Shown one piece after another: positions 52,522-63,678 of a DNA stretch of 64,000 nucleotides (positions within the stretch are counted from its first letter, which is position 1; every line of letters begins with the position of its first letter). The stretch comes from Rhizobium sp. C4 (GTDB lineage: Bacteria > Pseudomonadota > Alphaproteobacteria > Rhizobiales > Rhizobiaceae): NCBI RefSeq assembly GCF_021026315.1, contig NZ_JAJNCX010000003.1, positions 186,001-250,000 on the forward strand. The letters run 5' to 3'. The notes beneath the pieces were generated by a model. It did no database searches. It worked only from the letters and a program-made list of their open reading frames with translations, and was not told the origin of the DNA. Both the position numbers and the translations under genes were made by a program.

Positions 52522-52556
52522 TTGTGCATTGCAACATGATTGTGCGCCGCACACAA
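52522..52556. promoter_or_regulatory. Two TGC-rich palindromes upstream of phaP
   Basis: TTGTGCATTGCAACA (52522-52536) contains TGCATTGCA, and TTGTGCGCCGCACACAA (52540-52556) contains TGCGCCGCA. Both fit TGC-RNY-GCA. They lie about 80-110 bases upstream of the phasin start and resemble sites reported for PhaR, the regulator of PHB genes. Confidence 0.6.
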
Positions 52557-52685
52557 ATTAACCCTGCCGCGTGATAGGCTTGGAGGATCCGGCTGTTTTT
52601 GTGGACCCTGCCGGGCTGCGGCGCTATTAATAATCTGTTAATACTTGGCGGCGGGGGTCCGCTGAGTTCGTAAGTGTGAGTACCC

Positions 52686-55600
52686 ATGAGCCAGTATCCA
52701 TTCATCGACATCGCAGTTCACGAGAAGGTTCGCGAACGCTTTGCGCGCGGAGAGGCTCTTGTTGTCTTCAGCGAAGACCTGTCCGGCGTGCTCTGGGCCA
52801 ATGGCGCCGGCGCGCGCATGTTCGGCAATGCCTCCATCTATGATTTCATCGACCAGGGTCCGGACATTCGCGACCTTGCCTATCGCCAGATGACGACGAC
52901 CGCCGGCCAGCTGGGCGCACCCTTCGGGCCGCGCAGCTTTCTCATGCGCGTCGCCTCCGGTTTCGAACGCATCACCGTGCAGGCAAGTGTCGAGAAGATT
53001 GTTGTCGGCAACGAGATGGCGGTGCTCTTTGCAGCGCCGACCGGTGTCCGGTCCAATGCGGTGCGTGATGTCGCCCGGCGTCTGATCGAAGGCTTCGACG
53101 ATCCGGAAACCCATGTCGCCGTCATCGGCGACAGCGGCGAGATCCTGACCGCGACCGAGGGTTTCGGCGCGCTTGCGCTGCCTGCCAACATCATTTCCAT
53201 GCTGCAGGAGGGCGTACGCGGCAAGCCCGGCCACGTCCTGAAGCGCCCGGTTCATATCGGCGCGGCGGTCTATCCGGCCGCGATTGCGCAGCTGGCTGCC
53301 AAGCCGGCACTCAACCTTCTCTTCGTCATCGCAGAGGATATCGCAGAAGCCCAGCCGCCGCAGCCGGAACCGGAGATCGCCTCCGCAAGCCCGCAGATCG
53401 AGGCCGGAGCAGCATCCGAAGCTGCATTCTCGCCGAACGACATCGCCGCCGAGGACACTCAGGCGACATTCGTGTTCGACCGCGAAAGCCGTCCGGCCCG
53501 CTTTATCTGGCGCATTGATGCCGATGGCATCTTCCATGACGTCTCGCCGGAACTCGCTGGCGCCCTCGGCCCGCTTGCGGCGGATATCGATGGCAAGTCC
53601 TTTGAAGAGGTTGCCCACCGCTTCGGGCTCGACCCGGATGGTCGCATCGCCGCTCTGCTGGCCAAGCGCAACACCTGGTCCGGCCGCACTGTCTACTGGC
53701 CGGTCGAAGGCGTGGCGCTCAAGGTGCCGGTCGATCTTGCCGCACTGCCGACCTATTCGCGTGATCACCAGTTCGAAGGCTTCCGCGGTTTCGGCATCGT
53801 TCGTGTCGGCGATGTCGTCGAAGATCCGAACGGAACCGGCCTCAATCTTTTGACGCCGGAGCCTGCCACTCCGCCCAGCGCTCCGGTGGCCGAAGCCACA
53901 GAAGCAGCAGAGCAAACGCCGCAGGAGCCGCTCGTCGAGCCCCCGGCGCTGAAGTTCGAAGATACGCCCATGCGTCGCTATTCCGACAAGGTGATCCGCT
54001 TCGAAGAGCGCCGCCCGGCGTCCGTGCCCGAAACGCTCTCCTCGGAAGAGCAGGCCGCTTTCCGCGAGATCGCCCGCAAGCTCGGCGGTCGTGTCGACGA
54101 TGCGCCGGGTGAGAAGACGGTGGAGCCCGCCGCCGAAAAGCCGCCGCGTGAAAAACCGGCGCTGCGGTCGTCCGTGCTTGCCAGCGACAATCCGCCCCTG
54201 CTGCGTCTGGTCAAGACCAGCGAGGAACACGCGGCCGAAGACCTGAAGGATGACCTTGCGGCCATCAAGTCCTTCCGTTCGGAAGGCGACGGGCTGACGA
54301 CGCTCGTTGCGCAGCAATTGCCGATGGCGTTGCTCGTCCATGTCGCCGACCGTTTGATTTATGCCAATCCCGAATTCTTCCGCCTCACGGGCGATCGGAC
54401 GCTCCGCGATCTCGAAGCCCGCGGCGGTATCGATGCGCTGCTCGAGCGCGACGAGTCGATGAACCCTGATGGCCCCGGCATGATCCTCGTGCAGGCGAAC
54501 GGCGAGCGCGTGGCCGTTGCGGCCAAGCTTCAGTCTGTCCGCTGGGAAGGCCGCGCCGCGCTTCTTCTGGCGCTCAACCCGATGCCGTCCGTCAAGGTTC
54601 CGGCGAAGGTGGATGAGCCCGCACCCGTCGTCGCGGAGCCGGTGGCCGAGACCAGCCCGGTCGCCTCTGCCGAACTTGCCGGCCTGCGTGCTGAAGTGAG
54701 CGAACTGCGCTCCATTCTCGAAACCGCGACCGATGGCGTCGTGGTGATTTCGGGCGAGGGCGAGATCCGCTCGATGAACCGCTCGGCCTCCGCTCTCTTC
54801 AATTATGATGAGGCGGAAGTGCGCGGCAAACCCTTTGCCATGCTCTTTGCCCATGAAAGCCAGCGCGCCGTGGCCGACTATCTGGCCGGTCTCGCCGGCC
54901 ATGGGGTCGCAAGCGTGCTCAACGATGGCCGCGAAGTCATCGGCCGTGAAGCCTCGGGCGGTCGCCTGCCGATCTTCATGACGCTCGGCCGTCTTTCCTC
55001 CTCGGCAAGCTATTGCGCCGTCATCCGCGACATCACGCAGTGGAAGCGCACCGAGGATGAGCTGAAAAACGCCAAGCGCGCCGCCGAAACGGCCAATGCC
55101 CACAAGAGCGACTTCCTCGCCAAGGTGAGCCACGAAATCCGCACGCCGCTCAACGCCATCATCGGCTTTTCCGAAATGATGTCGAACGAGCGCTTCGGGC
55201 CGATCGGCAATCAGCGTTATATTGAATATGCCAATGACATCAGCCGCTCCGGCCGTCATGTGCTCGATATCGTCAACGACCTGCTCGACATTTCCAAGAT
55301 CGAAGCGGGCGAGATGGATCTCGACTTCACCGCCGTGCGCCTCAATGCCACCGTGACGGAAGCGATCTCGCTTCTCCAGCCGCAGGCCAACAGCCAGCGC
55401 GTCATCGTTCGCACGGCCCTGTCGGAGCGCCTGCCGGATGTCGTGGCCGACACCCGCTCGGTCAAGCAGATCCTCATCAATATTCTCGCCAACGCCATCA
55501 AGTTCACGCCGTCCGGCGGTCAGATCGTCGTGTCGACCGCCTATGAGCCGAATGGCTGCGTGCTGCTGCGCATCCGCGACACCGGCATCGGCATGACGCG

Positions 55601-55805
55601 CGAGGAACTGGAACAGGCGATGAAGCCCTTCAAACAGGCTCCATCGGGTGCGGCCCGCCAGCGCGGCGAGGGGACAGGCCTCGGCCTGCCGCTCACCAAG
55701 GCGATGGCAGAAGCCAACCGCGCCACCTTCTCCGTCAGCTCGACGCCGAACGAGGGAACGCTGGTCGAAATCTCCTTCCCGTCGCAGCGGGTTCTGGCGG
55801 ACTGA
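52686..55805 (+). CDS. pdhS: Cell-cycle sensor histidine kinase PdhS (DivJ/PleC type)
   Basis: The 1,039-residue protein lacks membrane helices. Residues 1 to about 500 are PAS-like and low-complexity Pro/Ala/Glu-rich segments, a PAS domain lies at about 680-790, and the HisKA box KVSHEIRTPLNAIIGFSEMM has the phospho-His at 816. ATPase boxes are ILANAIKFTP, RDTGIGM and GEGTGLGL. ERFGPIGNQRYIEYANDISR after the H-box is the mark of the DivJ/PleC/PdhS group that controls DivK. Length and domain order match PdhS of Brucella, a soluble kinase sited at the old pole. No divK or pleD is adjacent. Confidence 0.9.
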   Translation: MSQYPFIDIAVHEKVRERFARGEALVVFSEDLSGVLWANGAGARMFGNASIYDFIDQGPDIRDLAYRQMTTTAGQLGAPFGPRSFLMRVASGFERITVQASVEKIVVGNEMAVLFAAPTGVRSNAVRDVARRLIEGFDDPETHVAVIGDSGEILTATEGFGALALPANIISMLQEGVRGKPGHVLKRPVHIGAAVYPAAIAQLAAKPALNLLFVIAEDIAEAQPPQPEPEIASASPQIEAGAASEAAFSPNDIAAEDTQATFVFDRESRPARFIWRIDADGIFHDVSPELAGALGPLAADIDGKSFEEVAHRFGLDPDGRIAALLAKRNTWSGRTVYWPVEGVALKVPVDLAALPTYSRDHQFEGFRGFGIVRVGDVVEDPNGTGLNLLTPEPATPPSAPVAEATEAAEQTPQEPLVEPPALKFEDTPMRRYSDKVIRFEERRPASVPETLSSEEQAAFREIARKLGGRVDDAPGEKTVEPAAEKPPREKPALRSSVLASDNPPLLRLVKTSEEHAAEDLKDDLAAIKSFRSEGDGLTTLVAQQLPMALLVHVADRLIYANPEFFRLTGDRTLRDLEARGGIDALLERDESMNPDGPGMILVQANGERVAVAAKLQSVRWEGRAALLLALNPMPSVKVPAKVDEPAPVVAEPVAETSPVASAELAGLRAEVSELRSILETATDGVVVISGEGEIRSMNRSASALFNYDEAEVRGKPFAMLFAHESQRAVADYLAGLAGHGVASVLNDGREVIGREASGGRLPIFMTLGRLSSSASYCAVIRDITQWKRTEDELKNAKRAAETANAHKSDFLAKVSHEIRTPLNAIIGFSEMMSNERFGPIGNQRYIEYANDISRSGRHVLDIVNDLLDISKIEAGEMDLDFTAVRLNATVTEAISLLQPQANSQRVIVRTALSERLPDVVADTRSVKQILINILANAIKFTPSGGQIVVSTAYEPNGCVLLRIRDTGIGMTREELEQAMKPFKQAPSGAARQRGEGTGLGLPLTKAMAEANRATFSVSSTPNEGTLVEISFPSQRVLAD

Positions 55806-55855
55806 GGCCGAAACGTATCAGCGGGTGTTGAACAGCTTCAAACCGTGCCCCAACG

Positions 55856-56278
55856 TCACGATGTAACGGGCGCGGCAACGGAGCGGACGTCTCTATATTT
55901 CGAGTTGATTTTGCTCAGCACGACCGTGTCACGAGTCTCGATTTCGTAGAAAGTGCTATCGATCGCCCGTATGATCAGCCATGTCTCGTCCGATTGCTCT
56001 TCTATCGAGCCGATGAACTCACCCCAGATCACTTGATGTGTGTTCTCGGCCAAGCCCCGTAAGTCAGAGCCGGAAATCCGCGCGTCTCTTTGAGCTAAGG
56101 CGTCAAGCTCGCTCCTGGCGGCACCAGTGGTTTCAAACCATTCATAACCATCAGATGACTTGACGGTCGAAATCGTCCAGTTGGCCTGCAATGATTGCGG
56201 AGCCAAAAGCTGCAGCAATTCCTTCAGGTCCGGTACAAGGACGTGCTCTTTCAAATCGTGTATCCTGACCGTTACCAT
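55856..56278 (-). CDS. Hypothetical protein (140 aa)
   Basis: A 140-residue, slightly acidic cytoplasmic protein with no recognised domain; DGYEWFETTGAARSELDALA lies in the middle and SDETWLIIRAIDSTFYEIET near the end. The ribosome site (AAAGGAGCACCC before the ATG) is strong. Base composition is visibly less GC-rich than its neighbours, which hints at a recent arrival. It is convergent with pdhS and divergent from the ferric permease gene. No function can be assigned. Confidence 0.6.
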   Translation of the reverse strand: MVTVRIHDLKEHVLVPDLKELLQLLAPQSLQANWTISTVKSSDGYEWFETTGAARSELDALAQRDARISGSDLRGLAENTHQVIWGEFIGSIEEQSDETWLIIRAIDSTFYEIETRDTVVLSKINSKYRDVRSVAAPVTS

Positions 56279-56459
56279 GGGTGCTCCTTTCAGCCCTCAG
56301 TTCGCAGCGTCTGTGAAGCTTTGTCAACAAAGCATCCGGCTACGTCCGGCACCTCACGAAACAAGGCATCAAGCGGCCTGACGTTCTCCTGCGAGCCGTT
56401 TCAAGTCTTGCATCGCATTTCGGCCGCCGGTATCGAAGACGGGAGTAAGGACGGGTCAC

Positions 56460-58136
56460 ATGCAGGCAGTTGGAAGTGTCGAAATGACAAGCGCACGCGT
56501 TGCAAAGCCGGGTGAGGGCCGTTTGCTGCGCTTCGCTGCCATACTGGTTGCGCTTGCCGCCGTGCTCCCCATCATCGCCATCATCTGGATAGCGCTCTCG
56601 GGCAGTTTCGGCGCATGGCCGCATCTGATCCAGAATGTCATTCCCCGTTCGGCGACGACAACGGCGACGCTGCTGATCGAGGTCTGCGCCTGCACATTGA
56701 TCACCGGCGTGGCGACCGCCTGGCTGACATCGACCTGCGAGTTTCCATTTCGCCGGACACTGACCGTGGCCCTTGTTCTGCCGCTCGCCATGCCGGCCTA
56801 TCTTTCGGCCTATGCCTTCGGCGAGTTCTTCGACTATAGCGGCCCGCTGCAATCTGCCATCCGCGCGCTGACCGGCCTGCGTTCCGCCCGTGATTACTGG
56901 TCGCCGGATATCCGCACGACGACGGGGGCGGCCTTCGTGCTCGGCTCGGTGCTTTACCCTTATGTGTTTCTCACAGCCCGCTCCATGTTCCTCATGCAGG
57001 GGCGCAATGCGGCGGAAGTGGCACGTACGCTGGGTGCTGGGCCGCTGCGAACCTTCTTCCGCGTGCAATTGCCCATGGCGCGGCCGGCCATCGTTGTCGG
57101 CCTGACGCTGGTCATCATGGAAACGCTGAACGATATCGGCGCGGTCGAATATCTGGGCGTCAAGACGCTGACCTTCTCGATCTACGAAACATGGCTCAAC
57201 CGCAACGATCTGGCCGGTGCGGCGCAGATCGCGCTGGTCATGCTGGCGATCGTCATCCTGCTTGCCTTCATCGAACGTCGGGCCCGCGGCCGCCAGCGGT
57301 TTGCCGGCTCCAAGCCGGCCTCTGCGCAGAATGTTACGCGGATTGCGCTGAAAGGCCCGGCAAGAGCGCTGGCGGTTATCATCTGCGCCCTGCCGCCGCT
57401 GGCCGGCTTTTTCATTCCGGCCTGGGTGATGGCGGGTTATGCGGTCAAGCGGCTGGATACCTTCGCCTCGCCGGAGCTTTTGTCTGCGCTCGGTCACACT
57501 GTCATCGTGTCCGCCGGTGCTGCGGTTGTCGCCACCATGGCCGGTTTCCTGCTTGCCTATTCGGTTCGGCATGGTGGAACGCGCCTGGCACGCGGCGCCA
57601 ACCGGTTCGCCGCCTTCGGCTATGGCGTACCCGGCACGGTGATGGCGATCGGCGTATTGATCCCGCTCGCCGCCTTCGACAATGCACTGTCCTCGGCAAC
57701 CAAGTCCATGTTCGGCGTTTCCGCCGGCCTTCTGCTCTCCGGCACCGGCTTTGCCATTGTCTATGCCAGCGCGGTGCGGTTTCTCACCATGGCGGAGGGC
57801 AATGTCGCGGCCGGTTTCGACAAACTCTCGCCCAATCTCGACTGGGCCGCCCGAACGCTCGGCCGCACACGGGGCGGGGCGCTGCGCGAAGTGCTCCTGC
57901 CGATGATGCGACCGGCGACCCTGACGGCAGCGCTCCTCGTCTTCATCGAGACCTCAAAGGAACTCTCCGCCACGATCCTGCTGCGCCCGTTCAATTTCAA
58001 CACGCTGGCAACGCTGGTCTACGAAGACGCCTCCCGCTCCCAGGTTGCCGCCGCCTCCGTGCCCTCGGTGATCATCATCCTGGCGGGGCTCGTGCCGGTG
58101 ATTGTCGTGTCGCGGTTGTTGGATCGGGGACGGTAG
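56460..58136 (+). CDS. fbpB: Ferric-iron ABC transporter permease (fused FbpB type)
   Basis: The 558-residue protein holds two permease domains in one chain, with about twelve membrane helices and two EAA-like loops: EVARTLGAGPLRTFFRVQLP near 183-202 and DWAARTLGRTRGGALREVLL near 461-480. This tandem arrangement is typical of the ferric (FbpB/AfuB/SfuB) family. It probably works with the binding protein encoded at 43.8 kb, although it is unlinked to it, and no FbpC ATPase gene is in the window. The ATG at 56460 has AAGGACG upstream; a start 8 codons later is possible. Confidence 0.9.
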   Translation: MQAVGSVEMTSARVAKPGEGRLLRFAAILVALAAVLPIIAIIWIALSGSFGAWPHLIQNVIPRSATTTATLLIEVCACTLITGVATAWLTSTCEFPFRRTLTVALVLPLAMPAYLSAYAFGEFFDYSGPLQSAIRALTGLRSARDYWSPDIRTTTGAAFVLGSVLYPYVFLTARSMFLMQGRNAAEVARTLGAGPLRTFFRVQLPMARPAIVVGLTLVIMETLNDIGAVEYLGVKTLTFSIYETWLNRNDLAGAAQIALVMLAIVILLAFIERRARGRQRFAGSKPASAQNVTRIALKGPARALAVIICALPPLAGFFIPAWVMAGYAVKRLDTFASPELLSALGHTVIVSAGAAVVATMAGFLLAYSVRHGGTRLARGANRFAAFGYGVPGTVMAIGVLIPLAAFDNALSSATKSMFGVSAGLLLSGTGFAIVYASAVRFLTMAEGNVAAGFDKLSPNLDWAARTLGRTRGGALREVLLPMMRPATLTAALLVFIETSKELSATILLRPFNFNTLATLVYEDASRSQVAAASVPSVIIILAGLVPVIVVSRLLDRGR

Positions 58137-58149
58137 GGAAGAGGCACGT

Positions 58150-58323
58150 TTATTGGCCGTTGGGCCGGCCAATATGATTCAGCGGCCCCCGGCCATTCAT
58201 GCCTTGCGCTTCGCGTTCCTCTTGCCAGTCTGTTTTGAGACCAAGCCCCTTCCCGCGTTCAGCCGCGTCTTGTCCGATTTTGCGAATTTCCGGCCACTTT
58301 GTCTCGAAAAACTCGATCAACAT
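58150..58323 (-). CDS. Small hypothetical protein (57 aa)
   Basis: ATG is the complement of 58321-58323, preceded on the minus strand by GAAGGAACG at good spacing. The product starts MLIEFFETKWPEIRKIGQDA, then has a charged GKGLGLKTDWQEEREAQG segment and ends GRPNGQ. It is amphipathic and basic. No domain is recognised. Support comes from the ribosome site and uninterrupted frame in an otherwise empty gap of about 290 bases. Confidence 0.5.
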   Translation of the reverse strand: MLIEFFETKWPEIRKIGQDAAERGKGLGLKTDWQEEREAQGMNGRGPLNHIGRPNGQ

Positions 58324-58382
58324 ACGCTCGTTCCTTCGTGATAAAGTTTATCATGCAGGAAAGCGCCTCCAAAAGGAATGAA

Positions 58383-58413
58383 GAACAAGGCGGCGGTCTG
58401 TGCCGCCTTGTTC
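58383..58413 (-). terminator. Terminator of the acetoacetyl-CoA synthetase gene
   Basis: GAACAAGGCGGC (58383-58394) pairs with GCCGCCTTGTTC (58402-58413), a perfect 12-bp stem with a 7-base loop. On the minus strand it is followed by TTCATTCCTTTT. It lies 12 bases past the stop codon. Confidence 0.7.
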
Positions 58414-58425
58414 CTTGGTCTCTTG

Positions 58426-60378
<1,953 letters not shown>

Positions 60379-60417
60379 ATCATTCCTCCATATAACTTCG
60401 CCGCTTTTAAATCATGT

Positions 60418-60426
60418 TGCATTGCG
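60418..60426. promoter_or_regulatory. TGC-rich half-palindrome upstream of acsA2
   Basis: TGCATTGCG matches TGC-RNY-GCA except for the last base and lies 40 bases upstream of the acetoacetyl-CoA synthetase start. Nine bases are too few to stand alone; it counts only together with the sites at 52.5 and 62.4 kb. Confidence 0.3.
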
Positions 60427-60540
60427 GAAATAAAGAGCTCTCCGTGGCTCCGATACGCCGATATTTGCATTCCGCACGCCAAGGGTTTATCCCCTTCTGC
60501 CATTCGCCTGCACAAGTCTGGGCGGAACGAGTATTCGAGT

Positions 60541-62376
60541 ATGCCCACTCTGTCCCTTGAACGATTGCAGCACGTCCGGTCCCTCCTGCGCGCCGTCCTG
60601 ACATGGCGGATCGCGGTACTGGCGGCCATCGTTATCGTGGCTTTTGCGGGCGGACAGAGGCTTCTCGGCTCGCTTTTCGTGTCGGCCGGAATGGTGCGCC
60701 AGCAGATCCATGAGGCTGTGCTACGCCAGACGGGCCTCGAATTCCTGGTCAAGGGCGAGACATCGGTTTCGTTCTGGCCGTCCCCCGTCATCACGCTGCA
60801 GAATGTCGATGTGGTGAAGTCTGGCCCCGGCAGTACCGAAACCGTCTTCCACGCCGATGCCATTTCCGGCCGCTTCGATGTCGTTTCCGCCTTGTCCGGA
60901 AACCCGCAGTTCGGCTCCGTCATGCTGACGCGTCCCGTCTTCAATGTGACGCGCAGCACGGCCGGCACTTTCGCCTGGCAGAGCCCGGGCGGACGCAAGG
61001 TCGAAGGTCACTCGAGCCTCGACGATCTGCACCTGGGCCGCATCAAGCTGGTTGGGGGCACATTCGAATTCCGCCAGCAGGATGGCCCTCAGGCGAAGTT
61101 CGAGGACCTCACCGGCTCGTTTGAGTTTTCCACGCTCTCGAGAGCACTCTCCTTCGATCTGAGCGCCGAGGCCGCCGACCGTTCGCTGACGCTATCCGGT
61201 TCGTTGTCCGATCCCGCGACGCTGATGTCCGGAGACAATTCCGGCCTGACCTTCAAGCTTGTTTCGGATGATATCGACGCGAGCTTTTCCGGCACCGCCA
61301 ATATCGGCGAGCAGAGCTTCGTCAACGGTTCGCTCGACGCGTCGGCCTCCGATCTCGGCTCCGCCGCCAGCTGGTTCGGCCTGAATTACCCGGTCCTTGA
61401 CAAGCTGAAGGTCGTCGACCTCAAGGCATCGCTGGCATCCGAGGGGATGAAGTTCACCTTCTCCGACCTTCGGCTGCAGTTGCCGAACTCTCAGGCGACC
61501 GGCATCGTTTCGGCGGGCTGGACCAAGCGCGGCGTTCCGCCATTCTTTTCCGGAACCCTCGCATTCGACAGTTTCGACGCAGGCGCCTTCGTGACCGCCT
61601 TCGTGCCTTCCGCGCTGAACCTTCGCGACATGCCGCTGAAGTTCGACACCTCGTTCCTGCGCGACTTCCAGGTCGATTTGCGTCTCTCCGCCAACAAGGC
61701 CGCCTTTGGCACCGTGACAATTGCCGAGATGGCAGCGGGCGTCCGCATTGTTGACGGCCACGCCTCCTTTGCCATCGCGTCGGGACAACTTGCCAACGGC
61801 AATATCTCGGCTGAAGTGTCGGTTGGCGAGGATCGCGAAAAAGGCCCCCTCTGCAAACTTCTCGTCCAGGCGCGCAATGTCGATCTGGGCACCATTCCCG
61901 GCATTCTAGGCCTTTCAGGGCCATGGCCGCAGGCGACCGGAAACCTGGAGCTTGATGTGCGCTCGAGATGGCCGCTCGCGCCGACCGGACAGACAGAGAC
62001 CAGCGGCGCCATCAAGGTGACGGGCGGCGCCGGCAAGCTCGTCGGTTTCGATCCTGCCGTTTTCCGCGAACTGGCCTCGCAGAAGCGCTTCTTCGACCTC
62101 TCGCTCGCCTCCGCCACGCCGCTGCGTTTCGACAGCTTCCAGTTGGCCGCCGTTGTCGACAACGGCATTGCCGAGCTCAATACCGCAAGCTTCAAGAGCG
62201 CGTCGGGCAATCTCGACCTCACGGGCGTCATTCCCTACAAGAACAACAGCCTGGCCGTCTCCGGAACTCTGGGGCCGCCGGCCGGGTCGACAGCCCCTGC
62301 AACAAGGTTCTTTGCCGGTGGCGCCTGGCCGAATATTCTCATCTCGCCATTCTCGGCGGTCATTTCCGGCCAATAA
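60541..62376 (+). CDS. AsmA-family membrane-anchored periplasmic protein
   Basis: The 611-residue protein has one N-terminal membrane helix (RIAVLAAIVIVAFAGGQRLL, about 24-43). The AsmA-like chorein-type repeat follows (ETSVSFWPSPVITLQNVDV near 73-91), then long beta-rich stretches and an AsmA C-terminal motif (LDLTGVIPYKNNSLAVSG). AsmA-like proteins are thought to bridge inner and outer membrane for lipid movement. The family is usually unlinked to PHB genes, so the neighbourhood says little. An in-frame extension upstream crosses the divergent acsA2 gene and is not real. Confidence 0.85.
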   Translation: MPTLSLERLQHVRSLLRAVLTWRIAVLAAIVIVAFAGGQRLLGSLFVSAGMVRQQIHEAVLRQTGLEFLVKGETSVSFWPSPVITLQNVDVVKSGPGSTETVFHADAISGRFDVVSALSGNPQFGSVMLTRPVFNVTRSTAGTFAWQSPGGRKVEGHSSLDDLHLGRIKLVGGTFEFRQQDGPQAKFEDLTGSFEFSTLSRALSFDLSAEAADRSLTLSGSLSDPATLMSGDNSGLTFKLVSDDIDASFSGTANIGEQSFVNGSLDASASDLGSAASWFGLNYPVLDKLKVVDLKASLASEGMKFTFSDLRLQLPNSQATGIVSAGWTKRGVPPFFSGTLAFDSFDAGAFVTAFVPSALNLRDMPLKFDTSFLRDFQVDLRLSANKAAFGTVTIAEMAAGVRIVDGHASFAIASGQLANGNISAEVSVGEDREKGPLCKLLVQARNVDLGTIPGILGLSGPWPQATGNLELDVRSRWPLAPTGQTETSGAIKVTGGAGKLVGFDPAVFRELASQKRFFDLSLASATPLRFDSFQLAAVVDNGIAELNTASFKSASGNLDLTGVIPYKNNSLAVSGTLGPPAGSTAPATRFFAGGAWPNILISPFSAVISGQ

Positions 62377-62398
62377 GGCAGCCTTACCGTTTTGTCAT

Positions 62399-62415
62399 TT
62401 GTGTGCGCTGCACAA
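62399..62415. promoter_or_regulatory. TGC-rich palindrome upstream of the patatin-bdhA unit
   Basis: TTGTGTGCGCTGCACAA contains TGCGCTGCA (TGC-RNY-GCA). Its reverse complement differs from the phaP site at 52540-52556 at two positions only. It lies 52 bases upstream of the patatin start. An additional inverted repeat, GCAATTGT/ACAATTGC, spans 62424-62449. Confidence 0.6.
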
Positions 62416-62466
62416 TGGTGCTAGCAATTGTTCAGCTTTTGACAATTGCAATGAGAACGCGTTCCA

Positions 62467-63594
62467 GTGTCCATCCTCTCAGACAAGAAGATCATTGTTT
62501 TTCAAGGCGGCGGCGCTTTGGGCGCCTATCAGGCGGGTGCTTATGAAGCACTGCACGAAGCCGGCATTCGGCCTGAATGGATCGCGGGCATTTCCATCGG
62601 CGCGATCAATTCTGCCATCGTTGCCGGCAGTCCGGAAGAAAAGCGGGTCGAGAACCTGCGGCGCTTCTGGGAGCTGGTGACCTCCGGTCCCCGCACCATC
62701 CCGATCGGCGAGGAGCCGCTGCTGCGCCGCTTCTTCAATGAGTTTTCCGCCTCCATGGCTGCCACCGTTGGCGTCAACGGCTTCTACAAGCCGCAAATGC
62801 CGAACCTCGTCTCGCTGATGAGCGGCCGCGCCCCGATGGCCTTCTACGACACGTCGCCGCTGATCAAGACGCTGGAGACCTTGGTCGACTTCGACCTGAT
62901 CAATCGCGGCCCCACACGGCTCAGCGTCGGTGCCGTCGAGATCGAAACCGCCAACTTCCGCTATTTCGACAGCGCCCAGCTGAAGAACCGCGGCGGCATC
63001 AATGCGCTCCACGTTGCCGCCTCCGGTGCCCTGCCGCCGGGCTTCCCGCCGGTCGAGATCGAAGGCAAGCATTATTGGGATGGCGGCCTCGTCTCCAACA
63101 CGCCGCTGCAATGGATCATGGATCGCCGCGATCACCGGGAGGACATCTGCGTCTTCCAGGTCGACCTGTTCAGTGCGTCCGGCCATATGCCGCAGGACAT
63201 GCTGGAGGCCTCCGCCCGCGAAAAGGAAATCCGCTTCTCCAGCCGCACGCGTCTCAACACCCAGATTGCCCGCGAGCAGGAGAAGATGCGCAAGGCGCTG
63301 AAGCGTGTACTGGCGAAAGTGCCGTCGGAACTCTCCGACGATCCCGACGTTCAATATCTGCTTGGCGAGCAGGACGGTGGCGGCACCACGGTCGTGCATC
63401 TCATCTATCGCCGACGGGACTACGAAACCAGCACGATGGACTACGAGTTCTCGCGCATCACCATGGAAGACCATTGGCGCGCCGGCTACGACGATGTGAA
63501 GGAAACGCTGGCCTGTGGTCAGTGGATCAATCGTCGCATCCCCGACGACGGCTTCAAGACCATCGACCGCCGTCGCATCGCCAACGGCAAATAA
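62467..63594 (+). CDS. Patatin-like phospholipase family protein
   Basis: The 375-residue hydrolase has the oxyanion loop GGGALGAYQAG (14-24), the nucleophile elbow GISIGA with Ser43, and the second dyad member Asp205 in YWDGGLVSN. A C-terminal domain of about 120 residues (DUF3734-type) follows. Start is GTG 62467. It sits 84 bases before bdhA in the same direction, and both share a promoter with a PhaR-like site. It may therefore hydrolyse PHB or granule lipids rather than membrane phospholipid. That role is inferred from context only. Confidence 0.88.
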   Translation: MSILSDKKIIVFQGGGALGAYQAGAYEALHEAGIRPEWIAGISIGAINSAIVAGSPEEKRVENLRRFWELVTSGPRTIPIGEEPLLRRFFNEFSASMAATVGVNGFYKPQMPNLVSLMSGRAPMAFYDTSPLIKTLETLVDFDLINRGPTRLSVGAVEIETANFRYFDSAQLKNRGGINALHVAASGALPPGFPPVEIEGKHYWDGGLVSNTPLQWIMDRRDHREDICVFQVDLFSASGHMPQDMLEASAREKEIRFSSRTRLNTQIAREQEKMRKALKRVLAKVPSELSDDPDVQYLLGEQDGGGTTVVHLIYRRRDYETSTMDYEFSRITMEDHWRAGYDDVKETLACGQWINRRIPDDGFKTIDRRRIANGK

Positions 63595-63597
63595 CCG

Positions 63598-63660
63598 CAG
63601 CAATTCCAGCAAGACTGCGTCGCGGTTTTGCGCCCGGAATTGCGGAAGCAAAGACGTTCC
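63598..63660. repeat. Rhizobial intergenic palindromic repeat, copy 2
   Basis: GCAATTCC (63600-63607) and GGAATTGC (63636-63643) flank GACTGCGTCGCGGTTTTGCG, then AAGCAAAGACG. It is the same element as at 48.7 kb, here between the patatin and bdhA genes. Confidence 0.68.
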
Positions 63661-63678
63661 ACACAAGGGAGCATTACG

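Noticed and set aside
52638-55259. 873-codon minus-strand frame opposite pdhS
   Set aside because: Long antisense frames are expected in high-GC genes; the plus strand carries an unmistakable histidine kinase.
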